DNA from: Larkinella insperata | Lineage (GTDB): Bacteria > Bacteroidota > Bacteroidia > Cytophagales > Spirosomataceae | Reading direction: 5' to 3' | DNA length: 64,000 nucleotides | Assembly (NCBI RefSeq): GCF_026248825.1 | Contig: NZ_CP110973.1 | Span: 3,119,001 to 3,183,000, forward strand | Shown here: positions 17,389 to 26,167 of the stretch, piece by piece | How positions within the stretch are numbered: the stretch's first letter is position 1 | Layout: every line of letters begins with the position of its first letter | The notes under the pieces: model-generated | What the model saw: the letters and a program-made list of their open reading frames with translations, nothing else | What the model was told of the DNA's origin: nothing | Database searches by the model: none | Position numbers and translations under genes: made by a program

Positions 17389-18168
17389 TTATTTTTGTTT
17401 CCGGATGTAAATGTTGCTGCTAATCGTATTGAGTTGCATTTCAACGCCCCCGCCATTAGTGGTGCCTTCCACATTGTTGCCTCCGCCCACTTTCGACAAA
17501 CCTTCTTTGGCGCTTTTCAGACCCAGATCAAAATCCGTGTACATTTCGCCGTTGATGGACCGCAGTTTCATCGTAGTTTTGGCGTTGGCGGGCAGGGTGA
17601 CGTCTACGGCCCCGGAAATGGTCGTGATGGAGGTAGGTTTTTCCTGACTCAAGTTCGTGAACACGATGTTTACTTCGCCGTTAGTCGTGTTGGCCACAAC
17701 CGGTCCGGTCACGTTTTTGAGGGTAATGGGAGAGTTCGTTGTGCGGACTTCCAGATCACCGTCCATGTTGCTGATGGTTACCGAACCGTTCCGCCAGTTG
17801 ACCTGCCGTACGAGAAGGGAGACTTTTCTCGGAATCCGGATGGTATAACCGATGTCTTTGCGGGTGGCTTTTTCAATTTTTAATCCGCCATTTTCGGGGG
17901 TAACGGCTAGCCCGATGCCCGAGTTGTCGACCGCTGAATAATACAGCGGTTTTAGTCCTTTGGCTCGTTCCGGGGGCGCTTCCAGGCCCGATGACGCCCG
18001 AATGCTGACCTCATCGCCGTCGTATCCTTCAAATTTGTAATCACCGGCGTCCATTTCCAGGGTTACTTTCCGGTCTTTGGAATTGGGAAGTTTGGCTTTG
18101 TATTCCTGGGCGCTGGCGTCGAGGGCGCACACCAAAGCGGTGGCAATCAATAAGGCAATTTTTCTCAT
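17389..18168 (-). CDS. Secreted DUF4097-family beta-repeat protein
   Basis: A 259-residue protein with a signal peptide (residues 1-20, ending DASA). Repeating rungs TISNMDGDLEVRTTN, LKNVTGPVVANTTNGEV, TTISGAVDVTL and LRSINGEMYTDFDL match the DUF4097 beta-strand repeat family. The C-terminus NTISSNIYIRKQK mirrors that of the next gene, so the two are tandem paralogs. It lies 34 nt after the anti-sigma gene in the same operon. Sigma, anti-sigma and DUF4097 sets are common in Bacteroidota; an envelope-stress or surface role is plausible but not shown. Confidence 0.87.
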   Translation of the reverse strand: MRKIALLIATALVCALDASAQEYKAKLPNSKDRKVTLEMDAGDYKFEGYDGDEVSIRASSGLEAPPERAKGLKPLYYSAVDNSGIGLAVTPENGGLKIEKATRKDIGYTIRIPRKVSLLVRQVNWRNGSVTISNMDGDLEVRTTNSPITLKNVTGPVVANTTNGEVNIVFTNLSQEKPTSITTISGAVDVTLPANAKTTMKLRSINGEMYTDFDLGLKSAKEGLSKVGGGNNVEGTTNGGGVEMQLNTISSNIYIRKQK

Positions 18169-18202
18169 TGGTTTGGTTTGAAAAGTGAAAATTGTATGGA
18201 AT

Positions 18203-18979
18203 TCAGGACGCAGACGGTCGGGCGCTCTGGTTCAGTCGATTCATGCCTTCTTCGGCCTTCTGGCGAACGGCTTCCAGCAGGTCACGATCGCGGGCCAGAC
18301 GCTGCATTTCGTTGACCGCCCGTTTTTCCTGGATAGACACCAGCGCTTCGATAAGCATAATCTGAACGTAAGGGTCCGTCTGGATTTTCAGCGACTGAAT
18401 CAGGGCTTCGCGAACACCGGGTTCGTCGGGCAAACGCATCAGCGCCTGACAGGCTGCCAGCCGGACGTTCACATTATCGTCGAAATTCAGCGTGTTAATC
18501 AGCAACTGCGTAATATCCTGATTGGCTTCGGGCAGTTCCGACGACTCATTGACCGCCTGAATCCGTTCGCTGGCCGAAGTTTGACTCATCCGATCAAAGT
18601 CCAGCGTTTTTTTAATGGCCAGCGCCGACGAGGTTTCCACGGCTGCGCCCGGTTTCTGTTCGCGTTCGTACCACAAGCCGCCCGCAAAACCGCCCGCCAG
18701 CAGGGCAACGCTGGCCGCCAGCCGCAGCCCCCACGTGGTCAGACGGCGTATCCGCCCGGTGGGACGGTTTTCCGCCGGACGATCCGACCGGGGCGGGGCA
18801 AATTTCACCGACGGTTCTTCCTGCCGGGCTTGGGAAAAGTGCCGAAACAGGCCGGCGTGTTTTTTCAGGTGAGCGGGAACCGATGCGCTTTGAAAAAACG
18901 TCCGCAACTGCTTCTCTTCTTCCAGCGTGCTCTCCCCGGCGTAATATCTTTCCAGTAGCTTCTCAATGTCCGGCTTCAT
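18203..18979 (-). CDS. Anti-sigma-like membrane protein with HEAT repeats
   Basis: A 258-residue protein. The cytoplasmic N-terminus (residues 1-80) starts MKPDIEKLLERYYAGESTLEEE, the usual opening of anti-sigma factors in this phylum. One transmembrane helix follows at about 84-104 (GLRLAASVALLAGGFAGGLW). The C-terminal domain (about 155-245) has HEAT-like helical pairs (NVRLAACQALMRLPDEPGVREAL). It overlaps the sigma factor gene by 17 nt, so the two are translationally coupled. It probably holds the ECF sigma at the membrane until a signal releases it. No zinc-finger (HxxxCxxC) motif is seen. Confidence 0.85.
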   Translation of the reverse strand: MKPDIEKLLERYYAGESTLEEEKQLRTFFQSASVPAHLKKHAGLFRHFSQARQEEPSVKFAPPRSDRPAENRPTGRIRRLTTWGLRLAASVALLAGGFAGGLWYEREQKPGAAVETSSALAIKKTLDFDRMSQTSASERIQAVNESSELPEANQDITQLLINTLNFDDNVNVRLAACQALMRLPDEPGVREALIQSLKIQTDPYVQIMLIEALVSIQEKRAVNEMQRLARDRDLLEAVRQKAEEGMNRLNQSARPSAS

Positions 18980-19481
18980 AATCGTTGGTTTTTAGGTAGC
19001 TATCCCGCACTCGCTGCCGGGCCCGCGACAGAATCACCCGGATGTTGTTGACGGTCAACCCCGTTACTTCTGCAATTTCCTCAAACGAATACTCTTCCAC
19101 ATCGCGCAGATGGAGAATGAGTTTCTGCGGCTCCGGCAACGTTCCGATGATGCGGTGCAACAGGCTGGTGCTGTCTGACAATTCGGTCTGCTCGTAAGGC
19201 GAAACCCCGTGGCCGAATACGTCGCTCAGGTCCGAGTTATCGTCCGTCGAGCGGTGGGCCTGGGATTTCAGCTTGTCGAGGCACAGGTTCCGGGTCATCT
19301 GCACGGCCAGTGCTTCCACACTGTTGTACGAATCCAGTTGCTGGCGTTTGGTCCAGAGCCGCATCAAAACCTCCTGTAAAGCATCCTCGGCTTCTTCGCG
19401 GTTGCGCAGAAACAGTTTGGCCAGCCGAAAAAGCCGGCCCTGAACGGGGAGTACCTTGTGTTTGAAGGCTTGTAGATCCAT
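18963..19481 (-). CDS. ECF-family RNA polymerase sigma factor
   Basis: A 172-residue protein with sigma region 2 (LFRLAKLFLRNREEAEDALQ, about residues 17-36) and region 4 (YSFEEIAEVTGLTVNNIRVI with SRARQRVR, about 130-158). Region 1.1 and region 3 are absent, as expected for the ECF group. It heads a four-gene operon with an anti-sigma/HEAT protein and two DUF4097 proteins. Promoters it recognises cannot be deduced, but autoregulation of this operon is usual for the class. Confidence 0.94.
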   Translation of the reverse strand: MDLQAFKHKVLPVQGRLFRLAKLFLRNREEAEDALQEVLMRLWTKRQQLDSYNSVEALAVQMTRNLCLDKLKSQAHRSTDDNSDLSDVFGHGVSPYEQTELSDSTSLLHRIIGTLPEPQKLILHLRDVEEYSFEEIAEVTGLTVNNIRVILSRARQRVRDSYLKTNDYEAGH

Positions 19482-19808
19482 TTCAGTGACAAAGACGACG
19501 AACGACGGAATTCATTACAGCTCCCGGCAAAAAAATCATTTTTATTTTTTGCCTCGGTTCGGAACTCGTTGAAATGGGCGATGCGCGGGCGACGGGGTGT
19601 TGACATTCGATCCGACGGCTGAAAGGGGGAACGCAGTACGTAGAACTACTTGCCGGACGGTTATTACTACGCGGTGCCGGTACGATTTCAGGAAGGATTT
19701 CTACCCAATTTTTGCCTAAAATCGACAAACTAAAGCCCAAACTCTTGTAAGACGTTCAGAAACTCCCTTATTTTGGCCCAAGTTTAACAATTAACTCTAC
19801 AAATACTG
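19482..19808. promoter_or_regulatory. Divergent promoter region of the sigma operon and an outer membrane gene
   Basis: No gene seen. For the rightward gene, TTG at 19745-19747 lies 20 nt before TTATTTTG at 19768-19775, one mismatch to TAnnTTTG, 34 nt before the ATG. I could not find a clear box for the leftward sigma operon. Confidence 0.5.
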
Positions 19809-20324
19809 ATGAAAAAAATTCTCTCTTCTCTGCTTGTCATGACCCTGTTGTTGGTTGGTACCGAGACGTTTGCTCAGATGCCCATCGATAAAGGATCTAA
19901 ATTTTTAAATGCTGGTATTGGTTTAGGTGGCTGGGGTGGTATCGGCTTCGGTGGGGGCGGTATTGGCCTGGGTGCATCGTTTGATCTTGGTGTCGCTAAG
20001 AATATCACCGTTGGTGCGCTGGGTGCCTTTCGTGGCTACAGCGGTTACGGCTCTTACTATAGTATTGGTGTACGGGGTTCGTACCACTTCAATGAATTGC
20101 TGCAATTAGACAACGACAAAATCGATCTGTACGCCGGTCTTGGTTTGGTTTATAGCGGCTGGAGCTGGAACAACAATTACGGCGGTTTCCGCAATTCTAT
20201 CGGTGGTGTTGATCTGGGTGGCCACGTTGGGGGTCGGTACTTCTTCACCGAAAACATCGGTGCCTTTGCTGAAGCTGGTTTTGGAGTAGCCCCTCTGCAA
20301 CTGGGTGTCACCTTCAAATTCTAA
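19809..20324 (+). CDS. Glycine-rich outer membrane beta-barrel protein
   Basis: A 171-residue protein with a signal peptide (residues 1-22, ending TFAQ). Residues 33-60 are very Gly-rich (GIGLGGWGGIGFGGGGIGLG). Eight or so short amphipathic strands follow, and the C-terminus GVTFKF has the terminal Phe typical of outer membrane barrels. No enzymatic motif is seen. It may be a small OmpW/OmpA-like barrel of structural or unknown role. It is monocistronic, ended by a near-perfect terminator. Confidence 0.72.
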   Translation: MKKILSSLLVMTLLLVGTETFAQMPIDKGSKFLNAGIGLGGWGGIGFGGGGIGLGASFDLGVAKNITVGALGAFRGYSGYGSYYSIGVRGSYHFNELLQLDNDKIDLYAGLGLVYSGWSWNNNYGGFRNSIGGVDLGGHVGGRYFFTENIGAFAEAGFGVAPLQLGVTFKF

Positions 20325-20340
20325 AATACCGTATTACAAA

Positions 20341-20380
20341 GCAAAACCCCGCCGGAAGTGTCCTTCCGGCGGGGTTTTGC
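20341..20380. terminator. Bidirectional intrinsic terminator, 18-bp stem
   Basis: GCAAAACCCCGCCGGAAG pairs perfectly with its complement around the loop TGTC, with A and T tracts at both ends. It separates the barrel gene from the convergent prolyl oligopeptidase. Confidence 0.93.
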
Positions 20381-20392
20381 TTTGTTGAGGAA

Positions 20393-22498
20393 TTACTTCA
20401 AACTTTTCACTCCCATGTTCCAGAGCATGAAGGCGTAAATATCCGCCATTGCTTCGATGTTCTTCTTCGTATTGCTGGCCCCGTGGCCGGAGTTGGTTTC
20501 GATCCGGATCAGTACCGGATTTGCGCCTTTGTACTTTTCCTGCAACGTAGCGGCATACTTAAACGAGTGCGCCGGAACTACGCGGTCGTCGTGATCGGCG
20601 GTGGTGACCATCGTGGCCGGATATGGAATGTTCTCCCGGATGTTATGGATGGGCGAATACTGGTAGATCACCTTAAACTCTTCCGGATTATCGCTGCTGC
20701 CGTAGTCGCTCACCCAACCCCAGCCGACGGTAAATTTGTGAAACCGCAGCATGTCCATCACGCCCACCTGCGGAATGGCGACCCGGAACAAATCCGGCCG
20801 CTGGTTGATAACGGCCCCGACCAGCAAACCGCCGTTGGAGCCACCGCGCAGCGCCAGTTTCTGCGGGGATGTATACTTTTGCGCGATCAGGTATTCGGCG
20901 GCCGCAATGCAGTCGTCGAACACGTTTTGCTTTTTCAGCTTCATGCCCTGCTCGTGCCAGGTTTCGCCGTATTCGCTGCCCCCCCGCAGGTTCACCGACG
21001 CGTAAATACCGCCCTGCTCCAGAAAGGGAATCAGCAGCGCGCTGAATCCGGGCGTCAGGCTGATGTTGAACCCGCCGTAGCCGTAGAGCATGGTCGGGTT
21101 GCTGCCGTCGAGTTTCAGGCCTTTGCGGAAAGTCAGAAACATGGGCACGCGGGTACCGTCCTTGCTGTTGAAAAATACCTGTTTGGTTTCGTAATCGTCG
21201 GGCTGGAATTTTACTTCCGGGGCCCGGAACAGGGTGGTTTTGCGGGTGGCAATGTCGTAACGGTAAATTGTGGCCGGAAAGGTAAACGACGTGAACGTGT
21301 AAAAGACAAATTTATCGTCGCGCTCCCCGCCAAAACCGCTTACCGTGCCCAATCCGGGCAGTTTTACTTCATTTTCCAGCTTGCCGTTCAGGTCATGCAC
21401 GTAGATGCGTGAAGTGGCGTCTTTCAGGTAATTGGCGATCAGTTTGCCCCCGGCGGTATGCGCTTCGTCCAGTTTCTCCGGTTTTTCCGGTACCAAATCG
21501 CTGATGGCGCCGGTTTTCGGGACCACCTTCGATATTTTGTAATTCGGAGCGCCGTTGTTGTGGTACACCAGCAGGTCACTGCCGACGTTGTCGACCACGG
21601 AATAGTTGTATTTAAATCCTTCAAAAAGCCGTTTAAACTCTTTCTCGCCGGATTGGGCGTCTTTGTACCAGATTTCGGAGCCGTCGGTTCCTTCGGAAAT
21701 GTTCAAAATCAGAAACCGTTCGTCTTCTGTGGTCTGGGCGAAGAAGTACCGCAACGGGTGCGCTTTATCTTCGTAAACCAGCTGATCCTGCGTCTGCGGA
21801 GTGCCCTGCCGGTGGAAATACACCTTCATGAACTCATTTTTCGAAGACAACTCCTGCCCGGCAGCCGGTTTGTCGTACCGGCTGTAATAGAAGCCGTCGC
21901 CCTGCCAGGCCGCACCCGTAAATTTCACCCATTCGAGTTTGTCGGGCATGGTCTGAAGCGTCTGCATATCCATCACGAAAATTTCCTGCCAGTCGGACCC
22001 GGCTTTGGAAAGTGCGTAAGCCGCGTACCGTCCGTTTTTCGACAAATTAAAGCTGGTCAGGCGCGTGGTCCCGTCGGCCGCGAGTTTGTTGGGGTCGATC
22101 ACCACTTCGGGTTTGCCATTCAGTCCTTTCTGCCGGTACAGCACCGACTGATTTTGCAGGCCGTCGTTTTTGTAGAAATAAAACCAGTCGCCTTTGCGCC
22201 CCGGAGCCGAATAGCGCGGGTAGTTGATGATTTGTTCGAGCCGGTTTTCGAGTTGTTTTCGGTACGGAATCTGTTCCAGATACCCGAACGTCACGGCGTT
22301 CTGGGCCTTCACCCAGGCTTCGGTTTCGGCCGAGCGGTCGTCTTCCAGCCAACGGTACGGATCGGAAACTTTGGTGCCGTGGTAATCGTCAAGCTGCTCG
22401 GTTTTGCGCGTTTGCGGATACTTAATCGGGTTGGATTGGGCCAAAGCCCCGGATATTTCAAGCATAAGTACTAAGCCAATCAATAACGGTTTTAGCAT
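20393..22498 (-). CDS. Prolyl oligopeptidase (S9A), exported
   Basis: A 701-residue protein with a signal peptide (residues 1-20, GALA before QSNP). The propeller domain begins with the S9 signature DDYHGTKVSDPYRWLEDDRS. The catalytic domain has Ser554 in GGSNGGLLVGA, an Asp near 637 in TADHDDRVVP and a His near 672 in NSGHGA, so the triad is intact. It cleaves after proline in short peptides. The leader implies periplasmic action, common for Bacteroidota homologues. Length is normal for the family. Monocistronic. Confidence 0.95.
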   Translation of the reverse strand: MLKPLLIGLVLMLEISGALAQSNPIKYPQTRKTEQLDDYHGTKVSDPYRWLEDDRSAETEAWVKAQNAVTFGYLEQIPYRKQLENRLEQIINYPRYSAPGRKGDWFYFYKNDGLQNQSVLYRQKGLNGKPEVVIDPNKLAADGTTRLTSFNLSKNGRYAAYALSKAGSDWQEIFVMDMQTLQTMPDKLEWVKFTGAAWQGDGFYYSRYDKPAAGQELSSKNEFMKVYFHRQGTPQTQDQLVYEDKAHPLRYFFAQTTEDERFLILNISEGTDGSEIWYKDAQSGEKEFKRLFEGFKYNYSVVDNVGSDLLVYHNNGAPNYKISKVVPKTGAISDLVPEKPEKLDEAHTAGGKLIANYLKDATSRIYVHDLNGKLENEVKLPGLGTVSGFGGERDDKFVFYTFTSFTFPATIYRYDIATRKTTLFRAPEVKFQPDDYETKQVFFNSKDGTRVPMFLTFRKGLKLDGSNPTMLYGYGGFNISLTPGFSALLIPFLEQGGIYASVNLRGGSEYGETWHEQGMKLKKQNVFDDCIAAAEYLIAQKYTSPQKLALRGGSNGGLLVGAVINQRPDLFRVAIPQVGVMDMLRFHKFTVGWGWVSDYGSSDNPEEFKVIYQYSPIHNIRENIPYPATMVTTADHDDRVVPAHSFKYAATLQEKYKGANPVLIRIETNSGHGASNTKKNIEAMADIYAFMLWNMGVKSLK

Positions 22499-23054
22499 AA
22501 TCAGGTAGAATAGGTTACGAAGAAAGCAGGTTAATTAGTTCGTCATGAGGTTTAATATATAAAAAAGGACGCTGTTTGAAAGCCGTTTCGACGGATGGGG
22601 CAAAAATAAATGGCAAAAGGCCCGAGCAGCGAATAAGACATCGCCGTTCCGCGCCCTTGTCAGGAAACCGGTTGGGCACGGCCGCCGAGTTGTACTGAAA
22701 AACGCATCCTACCCGGGTGAGTAGGTTCTTAACCGCGTCATCAATCACCGCTTTGGCTCCCGCGGGCTGGGTGTCGCCGTCGTAGTTTGCGGTACATCAA
22801 GCCGCTTTTTGAGCGAGACCGGCGGGTCGTCATAAACGGTTTTGCTGTGGACGAAAGCGGGTTGTGTTGATTTAAGAAGTCGCGTGTTTGGTAATGTATT
22901 CTTACTAGTTGGCTAACAATAGTTTTGAGCTGAAACAATGTCTGTTAGTGCGAATAATAAATTGTACGTAGAGAAGTGAATACCTTCAGCCTGACTACGT
23001 ATATTTGTAGTTATTTGTACTTAAAAGAAAGTCTACTTATTGTAATCTCACTCT
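22499..23054. other. Intergenic region with possible decayed coding sequence
   Basis: Two minus-strand frames without family matches lie here. One, open from about 22940 to a stop near 22740, includes KTVYDDPPVSLKKRLDVPQ. Another, stop-free down to 22515, includes DTQPAGAKAVIDDAVKNLLT. Their sequence looks protein-like but neither has a good start, so a frameshifted remnant is possible. At the right end TATATTTG (23000-23007) is a perfect -7 box for the esterase gene, 48 nt before its ATG. Confidence 0.3.
23000..23007 (+). promoter_or_regulatory. Candidate -7 box for the secreted esterase gene
   Basis: TATATTTG is an exact TAnnTTTG match, 48 nt before the ATG at 23055. The nearest upstream TTG (22962-22964) is too far for a standard -33. 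Confidence 0.5.
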
Positions 23055-25964
23055 ATGCAGAAAAAACTACTTTCAATTGTTGGGTTTATTGGAATACTCT
23101 TGTTGAGTGCAACCCGTTTGTCGGCGCAGGTTACCCTTTCATGGCCGCAGAACGGGATGGTTTTTCAGCGTGGACAGGACAATAAGGCGAGTGTAAAATT
23201 CATCGTTACTTCTACCAACGGGCAGGCCATTTCTTCCCTGCAACTACTTTTTTACAAATACGCATTGGCAGGCGGCACCCAGGGGCCGCTGAACCCGGTG
23301 ACGGGCAGTTCGCAGGGCTGGACCACCGTCACCATTTCCAACGCGGGCACTTGCCAGGTGACGGCGCTGGTCGACATGGCGGGTGGTATGTACAAAGTGC
23401 GGGCGAAAGACAACAGCGGCCGCGAAACGGCGGATTTCGACATCGGCGTTGGCGAGGTGTTTGCCATTGCCGGGCAATCCAATGCCTCGGGTTTGTACAA
23501 TCCAACGTATCCGGTGAACGAAACAGGCAACCCTACGTTTGTGCGGTTTTTTAACGAAAAAGACCAGAGCAACGGTATGCAGGGATTCGAGGAAAATGAC
23601 CCCGGAAAATGCCCCGTCTGTCCACCGGGCTCCGTTAATTTTCAGTGGTATTGGGGCGGAGTGGGCAACCGGCTGATTCAGGCCCTGAACGTACCGGTGG
23701 CTTTTTATCAGAACGGCATGGCGTCAACCAGCGTGGTGGAGTGGCGCAACAGCAGCCAGGGCCGGAATACGCCGTTTACAAACGGAACGCCCCGGTTTGT
23801 GAACGGTTTTCCGTACCGTAACCTGAAGAACTTCCTGACGGGTCGGGCGCGGCAAACGGGCCTGCGGGCGATCCTCTGGCACCAGGGGGAGAACGACCGC
23901 CGGGATGATCCAACAACCCCAAACGGTTCGCCCTCCAATTCTGCCGGTAGTTTTCCGCGGGCCAGACGGTATTTCGACGTGCGAACCAATTCGGTAAACA
24001 CGGCGGAGAACGACGCCGACGTACTCAACGATCTGATTGGACAAACCCGCGTGGACCTGGGAGCCGATGTGCCCTGGGTAGTTGCGCAAACCAGTCGCCT
24101 GCGCAGCCTGAGTGATCCGCTGATCCGGGAAGATCAGATTAAAGTGATTGGCTACGCCAGCCATCAGAATACCAATCCGTCCGCCCCGCCCAAAACCTTT
24201 GGCGACCCGTATGTTTCGCCCTACGGTCGTTCAAATATTTTCACCGGGCCCAACACCGACCAGTTTGACGACTCATACCGGCTGCCGGACCCCGACAAAA
24301 CGCATTTCACCAGCGCGGGGCAGAGCGTCGTCGCGGCCGAATGGCACAAAGCAATGACCACGCCGTACAACGGGCAGTCGTTCTTCGGCAACGCTGTTCC
24401 CGTTCTGAACCGGGGCGAGGTAACCGGAGTAACGTCTGTGACCTGCACGCCCGTTGCGTCCTGTAATTTTGCCGTCACCACAACGCCGGTCAGCGCCAGT
24501 TGCAACACGGCCACGACCCTGACGGCGGGGTGTACGGGCAGCGATTGTGGCAGCGTGACGTATGCCTGGAACGGGAACGGGGTCGCGAAGACGGGCGCAT
24601 CGGTTGGCATAACGACGCCAGCCACCGCGGGCGTTTACAGCTATACGGTAACGGCTACGAAAGCAGGATGCGCCACTAAAAGCTCGGTGCTTGCACTGAC
24701 GGTCAACTGCGCCACGACGCCCCCGCCGGTCGTTACTGGTAACTTTGACGGTCACCTGTATGCGGCCGACTGCGAATCCTTCCAGGGATGGGTTTGGGAT
24801 GCCAACCAGAAAAACACCCCGATTTCCGTACAACTTCTGGACGGAACCCAGGTAATAGCGACCCTGACAGCGGGTGAATTCCGGCAGGACCTGCTTAACG
24901 CGGGGAAGGGCGACGGACGGCACGCGTTCCAGTACGCGATACCTACTAATCTGAAAGATGGTCTGAAACATACCCTGTCGGCGCGGGTGACGGGCAGTAC
25001 GTTCGTCCTGAAAAGTGGCCCGAAAATAATTCAGTGCCAAGCAACGGGCACACCGCCACCCGCCACTAACAACCTGCCCCAGCCGCCCACCGTGGCCCCG
25101 CTAACTGCCCAGCAGGGGGTAGCGTATTCCGCCACCTTGCCGGCCTTTACCGATCCGGACGGCGAAGCCCTTTCGTACAGCCTGACCTCGCTGCCGGGCG
25201 GGTTGAGTTTCAACGCAACCAGCCGGGTGCTGAGCGGAACACCAACGGGCAGCGGTACTTTTTCGATGCCTTATAAAGCAACCGATCCGCGGGGTGGAGC
25301 CGGAACCACCACGGTCACCCTAACCGTTCAGCCGCCGGTTACTCAACCGCCTTCGTCGACGACCGTAACCGGTAATTTTGAAGGGTACCTGGATAAGGTC
25401 GAGTGCGGAACAATCCGGGGCTGGATCTGGGACCGTAACAAGCCCAACACGCCGATGACGCTGGAGTTTTTCGCCAACGGAACCTCAATCGGGACAACGG
25501 AAGCCAACATTTTCCGGCAGGATTTGCTTGACGCCAAGAAGGGAAATGGCGTTCACGGCTACAGCTTTACAACCCCGGCCAGCCTGAAAAACAACACAAC
25601 GTACCAGATCAGCGCCAAAATCAAGAACAGTACGTACGTGCTGAAGGGAGCGCCCAAAACGCTGACCTGCTCAAGTTCGGCGGCCCGGTTGTCGGCGGGT
25701 GTGGACGGCGGTAAACTGGCGGTGACCGTGCTGGGCAACCCCGTCACCGAAACCGTGGAAGTTGAAATCCGGGGAGCCGAGGGGCAGCCGGTTCACTTGC
25801 AACTGACCGACCTGAACGGCCGGAATGTAACGGAGCGCGAAGTACCTGCCGCTGACGCCATTGAAGTTCAGCGGTTGACCATCGGTCGGCAACAGGCCGG
25901 GTTGCTGCTGCTGCGGGTTCGAAGCGGTCAGCAAGCCGTTACTCTAAAGGTTCTCAAACAATAA
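23055..25964 (+). CDS. Secreted multidomain SGNH/SASA-type esterase with type IX sorting-like C-terminus
   Basis: A 969-residue protein with a signal peptide (ending LSAQ). An esterase domain (about 125-440) has the SGNH/sialate O-acetylesterase blocks: IAGQSNASG (catalytic Ser near 141), ILWHQGEND near 275, and DPDKTHF with the Asp-His pair near 415. A PKD/Ig-like segment follows (about 460-555), then two copies of a ~100-residue module (about 560-661 and 770-873; GNFDGHLYAADCESFQGWVW versus GNFEGYLDKVECGTIRGWIW) flanking a putative Ig (He_PIG) domain. The last ~85 residues, with LQLTDLNGRNV, resemble a type IX secretion sorting domain. It probably deacetylates or de-esterifies glycans outside the cell. 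Substrate unknown. Confidence 0.87.
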   Translation: MQKKLLSIVGFIGILLLSATRLSAQVTLSWPQNGMVFQRGQDNKASVKFIVTSTNGQAISSLQLLFYKYALAGGTQGPLNPVTGSSQGWTTVTISNAGTCQVTALVDMAGGMYKVRAKDNSGRETADFDIGVGEVFAIAGQSNASGLYNPTYPVNETGNPTFVRFFNEKDQSNGMQGFEENDPGKCPVCPPGSVNFQWYWGGVGNRLIQALNVPVAFYQNGMASTSVVEWRNSSQGRNTPFTNGTPRFVNGFPYRNLKNFLTGRARQTGLRAILWHQGENDRRDDPTTPNGSPSNSAGSFPRARRYFDVRTNSVNTAENDADVLNDLIGQTRVDLGADVPWVVAQTSRLRSLSDPLIREDQIKVIGYASHQNTNPSAPPKTFGDPYVSPYGRSNIFTGPNTDQFDDSYRLPDPDKTHFTSAGQSVVAAEWHKAMTTPYNGQSFFGNAVPVLNRGEVTGVTSVTCTPVASCNFAVTTTPVSASCNTATTLTAGCTGSDCGSVTYAWNGNGVAKTGASVGITTPATAGVYSYTVTATKAGCATKSSVLALTVNCATTPPPVVTGNFDGHLYAADCESFQGWVWDANQKNTPISVQLLDGTQVIATLTAGEFRQDLLNAGKGDGRHAFQYAIPTNLKDGLKHTLSARVTGSTFVLKSGPKIIQCQATGTPPPATNNLPQPPTVAPLTAQQGVAYSATLPAFTDPDGEALSYSLTSLPGGLSFNATSRVLSGTPTGSGTFSMPYKATDPRGGAGTTTVTLTVQPPVTQPPSSTTVTGNFEGYLDKVECGTIRGWIWDRNKPNTPMTLEFFANGTSIGTTEANIFRQDLLDAKKGNGVHGYSFTTPASLKNNTTYQISAKIKNSTYVLKGAPKTLTCSSSAARLSAGVDGGKLAVTVLGNPVTETVEVEIRGAEGQPVHLQLTDLNGRNVTEREVPAADAIEVQRLTIGRQQAGLLLLRVRSGQQAVTLKVLKQ

Positions 25965-25981
25965 TTCGGTTAATGTTAAGC

Positions 25982-26014
25982 AACAGCCCGGACCCCGAAA
26001 TCCGGGCTGTTTTT
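25982..26014 (+). terminator. Intrinsic terminator after the esterase gene
   Basis: AACAGCCCGGA, eight-base loop, TCCGGGCTGTT followed by TTT. It ends the esterase transcript 18 nt after the stop codon. Confidence 0.9.
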
Positions 26015-26167
26015 GTTTTAATCCGGGCTTCTTCGACGCTCAGGTGAGTTGTCAACTATGTTTACAGGTCTGGTAAATCCGGCGTCGAAAAGCTTGCTTT
26101 AACAATCGAATTTGCAGATTATCAACCAATCCGCTAATTTACCATGATGTTTCCGGCTCGGTAACAA

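Noticed and set aside
21458..22474. 338-codon plus-strand frame opposite the prolyl oligopeptidase
   Set aside because: Antisense shadow without protein motifs.
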